Positions 50,412 through 62,200 are shown, numbered from the stretch's first letter. The stretch: DNA of 64,000 bases from Gibbula magus (GCA_936450465.1 OW388293.1:30695860-30759859); one strand, 5' to 3'. The notes: generated by a model from the sequence alone, not told the origin. A program made the numbers and translations.

Positions 50412-50518
50412 ATGGAGAATGCATTCGGAGCCGTGGATTCGTTAAAAATAACCAACTCGCCCCTTCGGGGCTTGTTGATTATTGTTTACGAATCCACGGC
50501 TCCGAATGCATTCTCCAT
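50412..50518. repeat. 107-bp perfect palindromic foldback
   Basis: 31-base arms match perfectly (ATGGAGAATGCATTCGGAGC to GTGGATTCGT, and its complement at 50488-50518). The 45-base spacer holds a second hairpin, CGCCCCTTCGGGGC, flanked by CCAAC and GTTG. It lies exactly where the LINE resumes. Confidence 0.9.
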
Positions 50519-50866
50519 TACATAAGCCACTAGAATATGTTAGTATGAATGATACTCCTGTTGAAATTGTCTCGGAATATAAGTATCTAGGTACCATCAT
50601 TGACGATAAATTGAATTGGAATAGTAATACTGAAGCTCTGTACAAAAAGTGTCAACAGAGACTATATTTTATGAGGAAATTAAGATCTTTTGATGTTGAT
50701 ATGAAATTATTGAAAGTTTTTTACACATACTTTGTCTTTTGGCATACAATGTTGGTATAGCTCTCTAAGTCTTCAAAGTAGAATCAAACTAATCAAAATT
50801 GTGAACATTAGTTCAAAAATTGTAGGTACCATTTTAGACCATCCCATGTCAATTATAAGATAAATA
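50510..50866 (+). mobile_element. LINE, continued: end of RT and connection region
   Basis: The reading frame HKPLEYVSMNDTPVEIVSEY then KYLGTIIDDKLNW is the segment that follows the FADD block in this LINE class. It continues after a stop/frame change at about 50758 as LSLQSRIKLIKIVNISSKIV. Homology ends near 50866, where another repeat begins. Confidence 0.8.
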
Positions 50867-51504
50867 GTCGATATTGTAATATGAGCCTTAGTTATCAGGC
50901 GTTTTGAAACGAACTCTCTTTTTGCGTACCTATCTCTAAGTGGCAAGGATTTTGCGACTGTTCCATTTTTGTAAGAGGTGTGGTCAGGTCAAAAAAAATG
51001 TAAATACTTGGCGTAATATGTACATTAGCAACAATTTACACATAAGCTCAAACAGTGTCACACAACTATGTTCACTTCACAATATTCACGTATCCTTTTA
51101 GATGGCGATAAACATTTATCTACGACATCAACACAGTAAAAGACCTAGGAACAAAAATCTTAAACTTGCCCTAACCCATTGTGACAATGTTGCTAGCATT
51201 GTGACGTCAAAACGGTTGATCACTATGACGTCATGCCATGGCAACGGCATTCGGTAAACACAACCGCATGGAAGAAGGCGTCAAACTTGGACAAATCTTA
51301 CTAGTTGAAAACATTTTAGTTACTTGAAACTAATTAATTTTGAGAGTTATTTGTTACCTATACTGCTATACACACGTTAGAAAATGACAATGCTACCTGT
51401 CAAATTTGAATAAGGGGCACATATTAAGAGAAATAGAAAAATAAAAATTTGAGTCGGGCCGGATCTTGTGAACATGATGTATATATTCGCGGTGATTCGC
51501 CCAA

Positions 51505-51925
51505 AGTAATTTGCGGGTATTCATTGTCATTCAACATAGGCAAATCAACCAATCAGAATCAAGGATACACCGAAATCATGTTACAATAAATGATGAGAAA
51601 ATTTTATTACATGCTCGGAAAATCATTTCGGATACATCACACATTTATACTCAGAATATTCACTTTTGCCATCTGAAAAACGTTTTAATATGCCTTATCA
51701 TAAGTCAAACCGAACTAGGAAATCTTTTGTACCTTGTAGTATTTCAATTCTGAACAAAATCTGTTGGGAATGTTAATGAAATATGTACATTTAAATTGTT
51801 GAAACTGTAAGTGTTGTATTGTAAATATATATAATGTAATAATGTATTATCATGCCATGCTCTGATGGATGTACAAAGAATTCCCTTTTGGGTAATAAAG
51901 TGTTATGTTATCTTATCTTATCTTA
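51505..51925 (+). mobile_element. LINE, continued: C-terminus and 3' tail
   Basis: HARKIISDTSH (51612 on) and, in another frame, KSFVPCSISILNKICWEC are the usual C-terminal blocks of Rex1-like LINEs. They are followed by a 3' UTR ending CCTTTTGGGTAATAAAGTG and a (TTATC)n-like tail to 51925. The tail confirms + orientation and the true 3' end. The segment 50867-51504 between the two LINE pieces is unrelated sequence with CRE-like words at about 51205 and 51230. Confidence 0.8.
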
Positions 51926-51969
51926 AATAGGAAAATAAAATTTTGAGTCGGGCCGGATCTTGTGAGCAT

Positions 51970-52747
51970 GATTTATCATCCAAAACTGGCTCCCACAGTA
52001 GATATCGCTTGTGTGAGATCAAGCGAAATCTACAAGCGATATCTACATCGTCATAATCCAATTACATCATCAGTAAATGACATCACAAAGCTTTGGCATC
52101 ACTGAGAACACTGCTGACAATGCTATGACATCACAAATATTATGACATAACAATGCTATGATGTCATAATGCTGATGACGTCACAATGCTATGGCCTCAC
52201 TGAGATCACTGCTAAAGAGGCTAAATGGCAAGTCTCGGATATTTGTAACTTTAATCAACTCGTGTTGATATATTTGATATCAGAAGACACTTGGGAGAGA
52301 TTCTTTTTTCAATAGACTCGTGTTAGTGTTTATCCAACTAGCCGTAGGGTCTTATAAATGGAGAATCTCACCCAAGTGTCTTCTGATATCAAATATATCA
52401 ACACGAGTTGATAAAAGTTACAAATATCTGAGGCTGAGGGTGAGATTCTATTTATCATCCAAAATCATTATTCATTAGTTTTTAATGAAAAATTCACATA
52501 TCTGAACACAAAACTGCCATTTGGCTTCCAGTGCCATGATGTCATGGCATTGTAGCGTCATCATGATTATGACGTCATAGCATTGTGATGTCATTACTTG
52601 ATGATGCAAAACCAGTGTGATGTCATGGAGCTGACATCAACAGGGCATTGTTCAAAATCTACTGTCAAAACGATATCTCCTCGGAGATATCGCTTGATCT
52701 CATACAAGCGATATCTCCTGTGGAACCCAGTTTTGGATGATAAATTC
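51970..52747. mobile_element. Nested foldback element with CRE-like palindromes
   Basis: Outer arms of about 75 bp: GATTTATCATCCAAAACTGG to AGCGATATCT, mirrored from AGATATCGCTTGATCTC to GTTTTGGATGATAAATTC. Inner arms of 62 bp: 52234-52295 (CTCGGATATTTGTAACTTTA...) and 52371-52433. Between outer and inner arms lie many copies of CAATGCTATGAYRTCA-type words, including TGACGTCA at about 52177 and 52570. No ORF of note. The whole could fold into a branched cruciform. Confidence 0.85.
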
Positions 52748-53279
52748 CGATGTCACCCGAATAAACTGAATGTTATAACGTATTTATCTTACCGCATGTC
52801 GCAAAATATCATTTAAAAAACAGACAAATTTTGACAGAAAACAGCTGATCCATCGACAAACTATGACGTTTAACTTGTGTCACGTGATATGGAATGATTG
52901 ACGTGGATGCATGCTTTATTCATCTTGTGGGATAAACATCACCCTCGGGAAGATTTATCAACCCCTATGACGGTGTTGATATTTGTTAATGGTCACGTGG
53001 ACCGATCAGGGATCGAAATTCTTACATGAGGTAGAATAAATGACTTTTGCGAAACTCGTGCAAATTTATTTAGCTCTGGCTTGGATATAGACTTGACGAC
53101 GGACTGATGCATATTTGATATTAAACATTGACGCGTGTTATAACAGTGTTATTAGACATGAGCCGATGAGCTTGTTTAGAACCTGATAAAGTACGTTGAC
53201 ATATGACATAACTGGCATTCTATAGTAACATTAAAGCTAATACTCATAAAAAAAATCAGAAAAAAATCAGTTCCAAAAT

Positions 53280-54234
53280 GGTTTATTGCAAGGTTTGAGA
53301 ATGTGGAATAATATATGATAATTATGTTCACACATGTTCATTGACAATTACTAAAAGTTAGAACAGTGGAAGAGTATAAGAAAGTTGAAATAACTAAATG
53401 CCCCCTTCAGATTTAGCTTCTAAACTCCTTATATTTTGTGTATCCCAAAGTTTAAGTTTAACAAGTTTAAGAAACGATTTTCCATACCGAACTCTCTTGT
53501 ATCTTCACCCCTAGCTAATCCCTCTAAAAGTAAAACCCGACCAGCAAAAACTGAATTTCCCAAGTCTATACACCCTTCCAACTAACCTCTAAACTAATAA
53601 CGAAACCCGTTACCTATTACAAACTTAGCCTCTAAACCAAAACTATGCCCTCCTTAAACATAAACCAACTACCATGAAACATCTAAACCCAAAAGTATAC
53701 GCGCTAACTAAACTCTACACCAAAACTTATACAGTCTCCTTTTGCTATCCTCTTAACTCAAAAGCTTAAACCTTCTTGAAGTAGGCCTTATCTATAAACT
53801 GCTCTAACGAACCACTAAACCCATAATTATAACCTCCATAACTTACCCCGTAACCAAAACTAAACCATCGTCTAACGTGTAACCTTAAAACCCAAATCTT
53901 CAAACGATATAAATTTACAATAGTATCTAACAATACAATCACGATTAGAATACATAATTGATACAGATCTTCACAACAACTCAAGGCAGACATCCAACAA
54001 TGAACACTTTTACATCTGCAGTGATTAGATCTATTGGTTAACAAAATTAAATGACAGTCATTGATTAGATATTCTCCTACAATATAGAATTATAAACTTA
54101 GCATATTCAATGCAATTCAGAAGTTGTATCAGCCCCTCCACCCCACCCCACCCAAACCCCTTCCTTATGACCTATGATCCATGACCCTTGACCCCCAACC
54201 CCTCCCTCCCTCGTTCCCCCGGCGTGTTCTTCTC
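53280..54234 (-). other. Probable 3' UTR of the PLAC8-like gene, strongly strand-skewed
   Basis: A minus-strand AATAAA lies at 53282-53287, about 950 bases past the stop. From 53480 to 53760 the + strand is almost pure A/C/T with very little G; on the transcript strand it is G/T-rich with degenerate GTTTAGAGGTTAG-like words. From 54120 to 54220 the + strand is C-rich. The reverse ORF 53766-54044 with a Gly/Tyr-rich end lies in this region and has no splice or family support. Confidence 0.4.
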
Positions 54235-55977
54235 CTATCTCCACATCCCAACGGCCGCCATTTCTCTCTTGAGTTGACAGGCGACACACATTCCACAGAA
54301 GTTGACCATGCAGAAGTCGTTACAGATGTCGCCCTGGTGAAGAAATAGATTTACTAACTTTATTTATCGTGAGATAATTCCAGTTGCTAACATCACATTA
54401 ACAGTAAGACATGACAAATATGCTCAATTCATTATTTACATACAAAGCTGCCAAACATTGCAATTCACTTGTGACATTTCAACATTAACTATACACTGTA
54501 TATATAACCCTAGTTGCTGTGTGGTAACAATTTCCCCGAGACCTGTGGGTGACCACATGCATGGAATACGGAGAAAATCTACAATCGCTGCTTTATAATA
54601 ATAACTGCAGTAATAAGCAACGGATTTACAGTAGTGATCAAATCGAAAAGAAGCTCCCGTAAAATGTGAATAGGTTTATCTATGCATTTTCAAGAAGCAT
54701 GTTTAAAGAGGTAATGGGGTTTAGTAAAGTAGTTAGTAAGTAAATATACCTGGATGTTGTGCATGGTCCTCAGCTTGGTACGCATAGTGACCCAGGCACC
54801 AGGAACACACATAGGAACACAGCAGTTCTCGCCCATGTTGGTGGCGATCTTACAGGCGTAGCAGGTCCCGCAGCACAATACACAGAAGCCTGGTTGAGAT
54901 GATTTACATTGGGAATGTTAGCAAATACCATATACAGAAATTTAAACATTCAGATCATTATAACATATAAATGTCTATGTAAGTCCGTTCTCTTGGAACG
55001 ATTTGTAGTAACAATTACATAGTCCAACTCACTTCTTTATTTAGGACACCGGTTACCATGCACGTTCCATTCTAAATGTTCGACCTCCCTCCAGACCTGC
55101 GATACACAGAACACCACGCTCTGGCTGTCAAAGGTTAGTATAACTACTATAACTGCTTCCCCTTAGAATCATCAAAGTTAAAATATTAATCGAGTTTGAC
55201 TAAACAATATTCGCTGTGTGCAACAGTTGTCGAATAAACATCTCGAACGAGACCTATATTTGTTTGCAGAAGTTAATATGATTCAAATTAAGATAAGTAA
55301 ATGGAAAGAAGATGGTTTTGATATATTCCATTATTTAAAAAAAAAAAAAACCCAGATATTTAGCACTGCTATTAGCAGTAGGCCTACCACCAAGAGAAGC
55401 TAACAACTTGTATGATTATATTTTAGGAGTGCTTCATGAAATACGTAAATATTACGCTTCTATTGGCATTGGCATTTACTCTCGAGTAACACGATACATG
55501 AGAAATCCTATTTTGAAATATAAATGTTATAAATAATAAAAGGTTTCTCACAAGAAGACACATCCTCTGTGCATCCAAAAAGGCCTGTGGTCCAAGGACG
55601 ACCTTGGTTGTAAATTATTGGTTGTACCACCTGAAATAAATGAATGAATGAATGGATAAGATAGGGAAATACTAAATAATTAATAGAAGACAATACGCCC
55701 ATAAATATTAATTTATAATATTAGAGCGTATAATTTGCAAGGACAGAAACTAGATTTTCGATTGTTATTAGATTCGAATATTAAAATCGGATCCCTGTAG
55801 ACAATTATTTTGTGCTAGTTTGAGTGTAAGGGTATATAATCATTTTTAATGTTTGTTTATTAGCGATCGTAAAGTGCAGGGTGCCGTTCCAACAAGACTC
55901 CACAAATAAGTAACAAGATCAAATATACTCACAGTAACAGCTGGTTGGGTTGTTACTACCGGTACTACTGCTGCCAT
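54235..55977 (-). CDS. PLAC8/cornifelin-family Cys-rich protein
   Basis: Four minus-strand coding exons join in phase: 55933-55977 (ATG), 55552-55630, 54750-54889 and 54235-54333 (stop TAG). They give 363 bases and 120 residues, a normal PLAC8 length. Seen: a Pro/Val/Gln N-terminus; WTTGLFGC (28-35); SSCFCVLCCGTCYACK (40-55); CCVPMC (64-69); and the family signature region CNDFCMVNFCGMCVACQLKRE (92-112) in two parts, with the CxxCQxxRE ending. Family members are small Cys-rich proteins often at the plasma membrane, linked to growth control, differentiation or metal handling depending on lineage; the role here is unknown. Just before the ATG is an acceptor (TTTGCAG|TC), so a non-coding exon lies upstream, probably ending at 56817. 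Within the usual CC pair of the signature, one Cys is Phe (FC). Confidence 0.93.
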
Positions 55978-56447
55978 GACTGCAAAGGTTAATAATATGA
56001 TTATAACTCTACAATATATATATTGAACCCTTATTTCAATTCGTCGAGTTTTTTTTGTCACGTCCGTGTTCGCTGCAAGTACAGCACCGTTCCCAAACGT
56101 GTTGCAAGATTTACTGTTTTCCCATAAGATCCCATGTTATTTTAGTGTAGCATATATAATTTTCATGATCGTGGCAGTGAATGAAAACTTATGAAACTTC
56201 GCATGATTGTAATCTAACATCTTGAGATTATGTTTACAATTTTCAAATTCATTAATTTTGACCATGGTTTTGGAAAACAGAAAAATAATGACTTGGTATT
56301 TTTACTGTAAAGTCACTTCCCCCATTGCCACCATTATGTGAGCAGGCCTAAAGGGCAAAAAAATGAACATACCTCCGTAATCATTTCACTATTTTGTTGA
56401 ATAATGTTTTATCCAAAATCCTGCAAGGAATCTCATGTGTTTACACA

Positions 56448-56666
56448 CACTGTAAAAGTGATTCTTAGAATATAAACACAATCCTAAAAATTTGCGTTAA
56501 ATATTCAAAAAGAGAGATAAAAATGAATAAGTTTGCCAAATATTTTGAAGCTAGACGTGTCTTGATCCTAAACATGTTTAGCTTGTGACGTGTTTAGGTC
56601 ACATAGTACTTAGAGTTTAGATACAATCCTAAACGTGTTTACATGCTAAGCATCACTTTTACAGTG
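56448..56666. mobile_element. MITE with CACTGTAAAAGTG termini
   Basis: Terminal inverted repeats CACTGTAAAAGTGATTC and CATCACTTTTACAGTG enclose about 190 bp with TCCTAAACATGTTTAGC and CCTAAACGTGTTTAC palindromes. It lies in the presumed 5' UTR intron of the PLAC8-like gene. Confidence 0.65.
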
Positions 56667-56816
56667 CATACAAACAAAATAATTACGTATTCACATCTTA
56701 TTCTAACGATTAATAATATATGTGTGCAAAATATAGTAAATTGATGTTTCAAATAGTAAATTATGATACAATATTTCAAAATGATAGTCAAAACTGATTA
56801 AAATTTGTTAAATTAC

Positions 56817-56930
56817 CTGCTGCTGCCACACGCTGGTCAAAGGGAAGGGTCGTCTAACGGCCAAGTGATGTTATGACGTATTCTATATTATGACGTAACT
56901 CCAATTGTTCGTCTTATGACGTCATCTCAA
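56817..56930 (-). promoter_or_regulatory. Non-coding first exon and CRE-like promoter of the PLAC8-like gene
   Basis: A donor CAGCAG|GTAATT at 56816/56817 would splice to the acceptor before the PLAC8 ATG (55979). Just upstream on the - strand, TTATGACGT appears three times within 54 bases: TGACGTA at 56874 and 56891 and TGACGTCA at 56917. This is the ATF/CREB core (known). The transcription start is inferred to lie among or just downstream of these sites. Confidence 0.45.
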
Positions 56931-58372
56931 AACACGCACTCGACGTTCGAATCGGAATGATCATATACTACAACTCTCCGAACAACTCACATAGTTGATA
57001 CAGTTTAGTGAGGCCACTTTTACGTGATGGTGTTTGATGAAATTCAAACGTTGTCAGAGCAGATGTACATGGAAATATTTCGTTTTCTTGTCGTTTTTGC
57101 GAGGTTTGCCTTTTACTGACAGATGCTACAATAATTTGAAATGGCTAATATTAAGAAATACAGTTTGTCCATCTTGCCCATGCGCAACACGATGATAAAA
57201 ATGCCGTTTTTAATTAAAAAGTGCTTAATTTAATTTTGTTTCTCTTTCCAGCGTCATTAATTTTCAAAATATAGATTTGCTATACATCCCCTAATGCTAC
57301 TGAAATGTATCTGAAAGGATTCGGAGTTTATTCGTTGACAGCGAGCGCTTAATTTAGTACACCAAATCAGTCCAAAATGATCCCGACGGGTGTACAGGTA
57401 TTATGATTAATGCCGATAACTCTTTAAATCGTTCGGTGACCCCCAATTTTTTTTACATTTTTGGATAAAAGACATAATAAACTTGCTATTTTGACAAAAT
57501 AAACGAATTCTAAAATATTTGATTTCATCGTCCCATCTCTCCGTAAATTGCCAAAAAATTGGTGTTGAGGTAACCGAAGTATTGGGGACGGTTTTGAAAT
57601 ACGTATCGTAATTTTGATATATGATATAAATATAAGGCATATATATATTTGTATACATGTATATTACGGCTTGGAGATCGCGACCACAAAGCCAGAGAGT
57701 CAAATCCAGACGCTCGTTACTTGAGTTAGAAACGAGTAATGAGTAATGAGTACCTGAAAAAATAAAAGTTTTAAATTCTTGAAAATAAATATCGATCGTT
57801 CATTATGTAGTGAACGGAATTATTTTCCATTATTTATTTTATGAAATCTCTAACGTGTTTAATTCCGCTTATCTTATGATATGTTAAACTCATATATAGA
57901 GCGTTTCAAGTCATGTTTTCATTTTAAAAAATGTTGTCGCCATCTAAGATCAATATATTATTTGACATAAGAACTAAAATATTATAGATCTATGTCAATG
58001 ACAAATATTAACTTGTATTGACAAATAAACTTTCAGATCGGTGTTCAACATTGACGAAAATAACATAGGCCTGTAAGTAATTCCCAAGTTGCGATACAGT
58101 TAACAATACTGATATACATGTAATAGAATAATATGGAATTGTACGTACAATTATTGTTTTGTTTAAGACAAAACTGACACTGGTTAGATTTAAGGTCCTA
58201 TAGATTATTTGTTCCCAAACTTGACATGAGCTTATGTTCATGCAATTATTGTCAATCTAGTATGAACTCATTTGAAACATTGACAAGTAGCCAGGATAAC
58301 TGAGAATATCAATATTTGCAGAAAACAAGGAATATTTCAAGCAAGAAAACGTCTTTATAGTTGAAGAAATAA
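56931..58372. other. Intergenic, nothing recognised
   Basis: AT-rich sequence upstream of the divergently placed PLAC8-like (-) and reductase (+) genes. ORFs at 57407-57703 and 58008-58241 show no domain. Confidence 0.5.
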
Positions 58373-58941
58373 AAAGGTGCATCCATTGTGTTTCATAAAC
58401 ATTTATTTGGCTTTAACCCTTTCATCACTAAGAAACCTGAAGGCTAATACGTTTTCTGGCCTCTGTAGAGGCCTGTAGGGGTGAAAGGGTAATACGTTCG
58501 AACTCACCACATGTGCTGTCTACAATACAAATAATTTCACTCAACTTGCATATTTATCCCCAATCGCCAAATATATCATAAGTAGGCCTACTAATTTCCA
58601 ATTGAAAGTGAGTAACATCTTTATGCATGTGCAGAAACTGAAACTGCACGTCCCTTTTAAAAACACAGTAGCTATGTGACCTATTAAACATACCAACTCA
58701 AATTTGTCTTTTTTCTGTTATAAATAAGATTCCAAAATTACGTTTGACTCAGTGACGCGCACCTCAAGCTGTACATTGTCCGGTTTTCGATCAGAAATCA
58801 CTACTTTTACCTTCATATTATGCGAAGTCTACTATCATCAAAATGGTAGTTTTCGGTAACAATCGGTACTTCTCGACAAAGTAACACCATTTATAACGTT
58901 TGCAATATGTGACCCCCAACAACACAATGGATGTAGCTTTA
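58373..58941. mobile_element. MITE family B copy with nested small insertion
   Basis: Terminal repeats AAAGGTGCATCCATTGTG and CACAATGGATGTAGCTTT; the interior follows the 14133-14630 copy, including CGTTTGACTCA and CCGGTTTTCGATCAGAAATC. At 58417-58489 a 73-bp extra segment is present, with ends CCCTTTCATC and GGTGAAAGGG, flanked by TAA on both sides. Confidence 0.8.
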
Positions 58942-59238
58942 ATAAAATGGTTTGTTTACATGGGGAAAAAATACCCAAAAGTTTCATATTTGCCAACTTT
59001 AAAAATTGTCTCTTTAAAAAATATATAATTTAGTGTGAAAATAAGCTCAAATCTTTGCAGTGGCTCTTATAAATTCATGTGTGTATCTATCTCAGAACTA
59101 GGACCAGAGACTGAGACCATAACATAAATGCATGTGTTTCAATCGGAAACGTTCGGGAAAGCTCGTGTGTTTACGGCCTCTCATATCCCGTGTTTGTGTT
59201 TATACCCACTCTGTTTTCACTGTCCAGAGAAAGTAGCG

Positions 59239-62200
59239 ATGGCGAGCTCTAACAAGAGTGACACAATTTTGACTTCCTCCATTTCTAAAAAGGGAGAGTA
59301 CGTGAGAAAGCAATCGGTCTTTCGGGATTTTGTGACAGGTAATTGTTGATCGTCCGCCATCTAAAATATGTTCTTGTCGTGTTTACATTTCTCTAAATTC
59401 TTGAGGATGCCAGCGCTCTTTAGAAAACTGGCAACAGGTACTGTAGAATCTAGAGCTTGACCAAACCGATTCGGGTCACTGACAGACACTCTATGCCTCA
59501 ATAGCTCATTGTTTATATAGCTGGACAAATATAGATTGTATTGATACTAGTCTACTAAGCAAATACATCATGACTTGCGGTTTTAGAATATTTTTTTTAT
59601 TGTGTAAAGAATGCGTTTACTGCTATTCTAGCTAGGCCTCCACGGGTGTAGAAGGTTGCCGCTAGTCTACTGTACTTGCAGTTTTATGAAAGAATGTTCT
59701 ATGCGTTTATCACTACATGATCGAGTGTATGCAGCCTATTTTCATTTTTTTTTAAATGTATTTATTTAAAAATAGATATAATTCAAGTTTCAATTATGCT
59801 CTAATAACTTATAATATTTTAATTGTTTGTGTGTACTAATACATTTAAGCTAAAAAAAAGTAAACAGTGATTAGTGTAAAAAGAGATATATTAATTAATT
59901 TTAATTCTTTACTGTTACAATTTATAATTATTTCAAATGTTTCAACAGCTCCCTATGTAAATTGTGAATTTTATGGGGTCTTTTTCTAATCCGTTTCATC
60001 TATTTAGACTAATTTGATGTGATTTGTTTAAATATATAAAAACAATCCTGAGCACTATTTCATTGCAAATTCATTTCTGTATATTAATTGCATTGATGTT
60101 CAGAATAAATATCCTTATTAAAGCCTTTGTTGCCATGGAAACTGCATGTAGGAACACCATTAGAATATCAAGTAAATGATACCTTGTATACAAATATCAG
60201 GTTTTCATTATTTTTCACAAAAGTTGGATACTTTCTATATTGAATATTGATATACTTCTTCTTCTCCAGAACAAAAAGATCTAGAAGGCTGTAATATTGT
60301 GTGCAGACTCTTTAGCCAATGTGGATTCTAAATTGTAGATTTGGTGAACCTGATGCGCCAAATAAGGGCTTCACAGGCCATGACCTTAAAATCTATTTCA
60401 GTCTTCATCATTAAACAATATTAAAACCCCAATGAGCTACTTGGCTCTATTTTTTTATTAACAAAATGTTTACAGCATCCCATTGTTCATACCAAATGAA
60501 ATCGCCTCAAACCCCCCATCTCATTAAACTTTAGACCATATAATCACGATGCTCCATGCTACATACCATACCATACATATGTTATATAATAGTCTATTTG
60601 TTATGTACAATTATCCACGAGCAATGCATACTCTACCGCCTGACCAAAATCTAAAATGATAGCTATCCTGATTCAGGGCCTCCTCATAAATATAGAGGCC
60701 CCTTAACCATTATAGTTATCATTTTAGTTTTTTCATGAGTTAGTCAGGCAGTAACATGCAGGGATATAAGGTTATTTGAAACAGATACGTCTTAAGTCAA
60801 GCTTGAAAGACGCAATTGTCGAGCAATGCATACTCTACTGCCTGACCAAAATCTAAAATAATAGCTATCCTGATTCAGGGCCTCCTCACAAATATAGAGG
60901 CCCCGTAACCATTATAGTTATCATTTTAGTTTTTTCATGAGTTAGTCAGGCAGTAACATGCAGGGATATAAGGTTATTTGAAACAGATACGTCTTAAGTC
61001 AAGCTTGAAAGACGCAATTGTCGAGCAATGCATACTCTACTGCCTGACCAAAATCTAAAATGATAGCTATCCTGATTCAGGGCCTCCTCATAAATATAGA
61101 GGCCCCGTAACCATTATAGTTATCATTTTAGTTTTTTCATGAGTTAGTCAGGCAGTAACATGCAGGGATATAAGGATATTTGAAACAGATACGTCTTAAG
61201 TCAAGATTGAAAGACGCAATTGTCTGAGGTGAATGGGAAGGGTGTTCCTCTCTGTTGGTGTATGTGAGCAGCAGACCAAAGGTGACAAAGATAACAGCTT
61301 TACATTTGTTCACTTTTTTACATCTAGATGGCATGTATTTTGAATGATATTGATATTTTGCTAAATTTCAGCGGATGGATCGAGCGGTTTTAAGGCAGAG
61401 GCTAACCGCTATCACCTGTATGTGTCGCTGGCATGTCCCTGGGCCCACAGAGCGCTGATTGTTCGTAAACTGAAAGGGTTGGAGAGTGTCATCAGCTATA
61501 CAGTTGTCGATTGGATACTTGACGAGAGAGGATGGAAATTCACGGATGAGGTAACAACAATTATGATGATGATGATGTTTTGAAATTTGAAAATAAGATA
61601 ACAAGGACATTGTGAGATATCTACAGTTCATGAATAAATATTGAAATTTCTGGGATTTCTAAATATATGATATACTTTAGCTTAGATTTTATTATCCCCT
61701 GCCGTATATTTGCTGTGTCCGTCTGTCCGACATACGAAATGGAATAATAACTGAAGGACTATTCACTGAATTCTTTTCATATTTTACATATGGGTTCATC
61801 ATAGGGAGAGTAATCTTCCCACAAAATTTTGTGACCTTGACCTTCAATTCAAGGTCACAACAAGACTTCGTCTTTTTATCCTTGTTAGCGGGATATCTCA
61901 AGAACAATCAATGGATTCTCTTCATATCTTACACATAACTTCCCCTTCCGACATGTTAATGTGTATGTTAAGCTTGTCAGCGGGATATCTCAAGAACTGG
62001 AATTTCATCATATCTTCGACCAAGAGTTCTTTTAGGGAAGATTCAGGGCCCAGTTGATTTTGATGGTCTTGGCATTATTTTTCAATTTTGAAGTATTAAT
62101 TTGCGGTTATTTGGATTACAGACTAGGTTTAATAGTGACTCTAGCAAGTCTTTGACCTTAAGACAACAGAATGGTTTTGAAAATCAGTTCATATAAGTTT

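Noticed and set aside
53490..53760. Nuclear copy of mitochondrial DNA
   Set aside because: The A/C-rich strand suggested it, but no mitochondrial gene, tRNA or rRNA could be read in any frame.
53766..54044. Gly/Tyr-rich minus-strand ORF as a shell-matrix-like protein
   Set aside because: It lies in the probable PLAC8 3' UTR, the Gly/Tyr run follows from the G/T-rich composition, and there is no signal peptide or splice evidence.
59128..59238. Longer N-terminus for the reductase from ATG 59128
   Set aside because: The added 37 residues have no conserved features; ATG at 59239 gives the expected family N-terminus.
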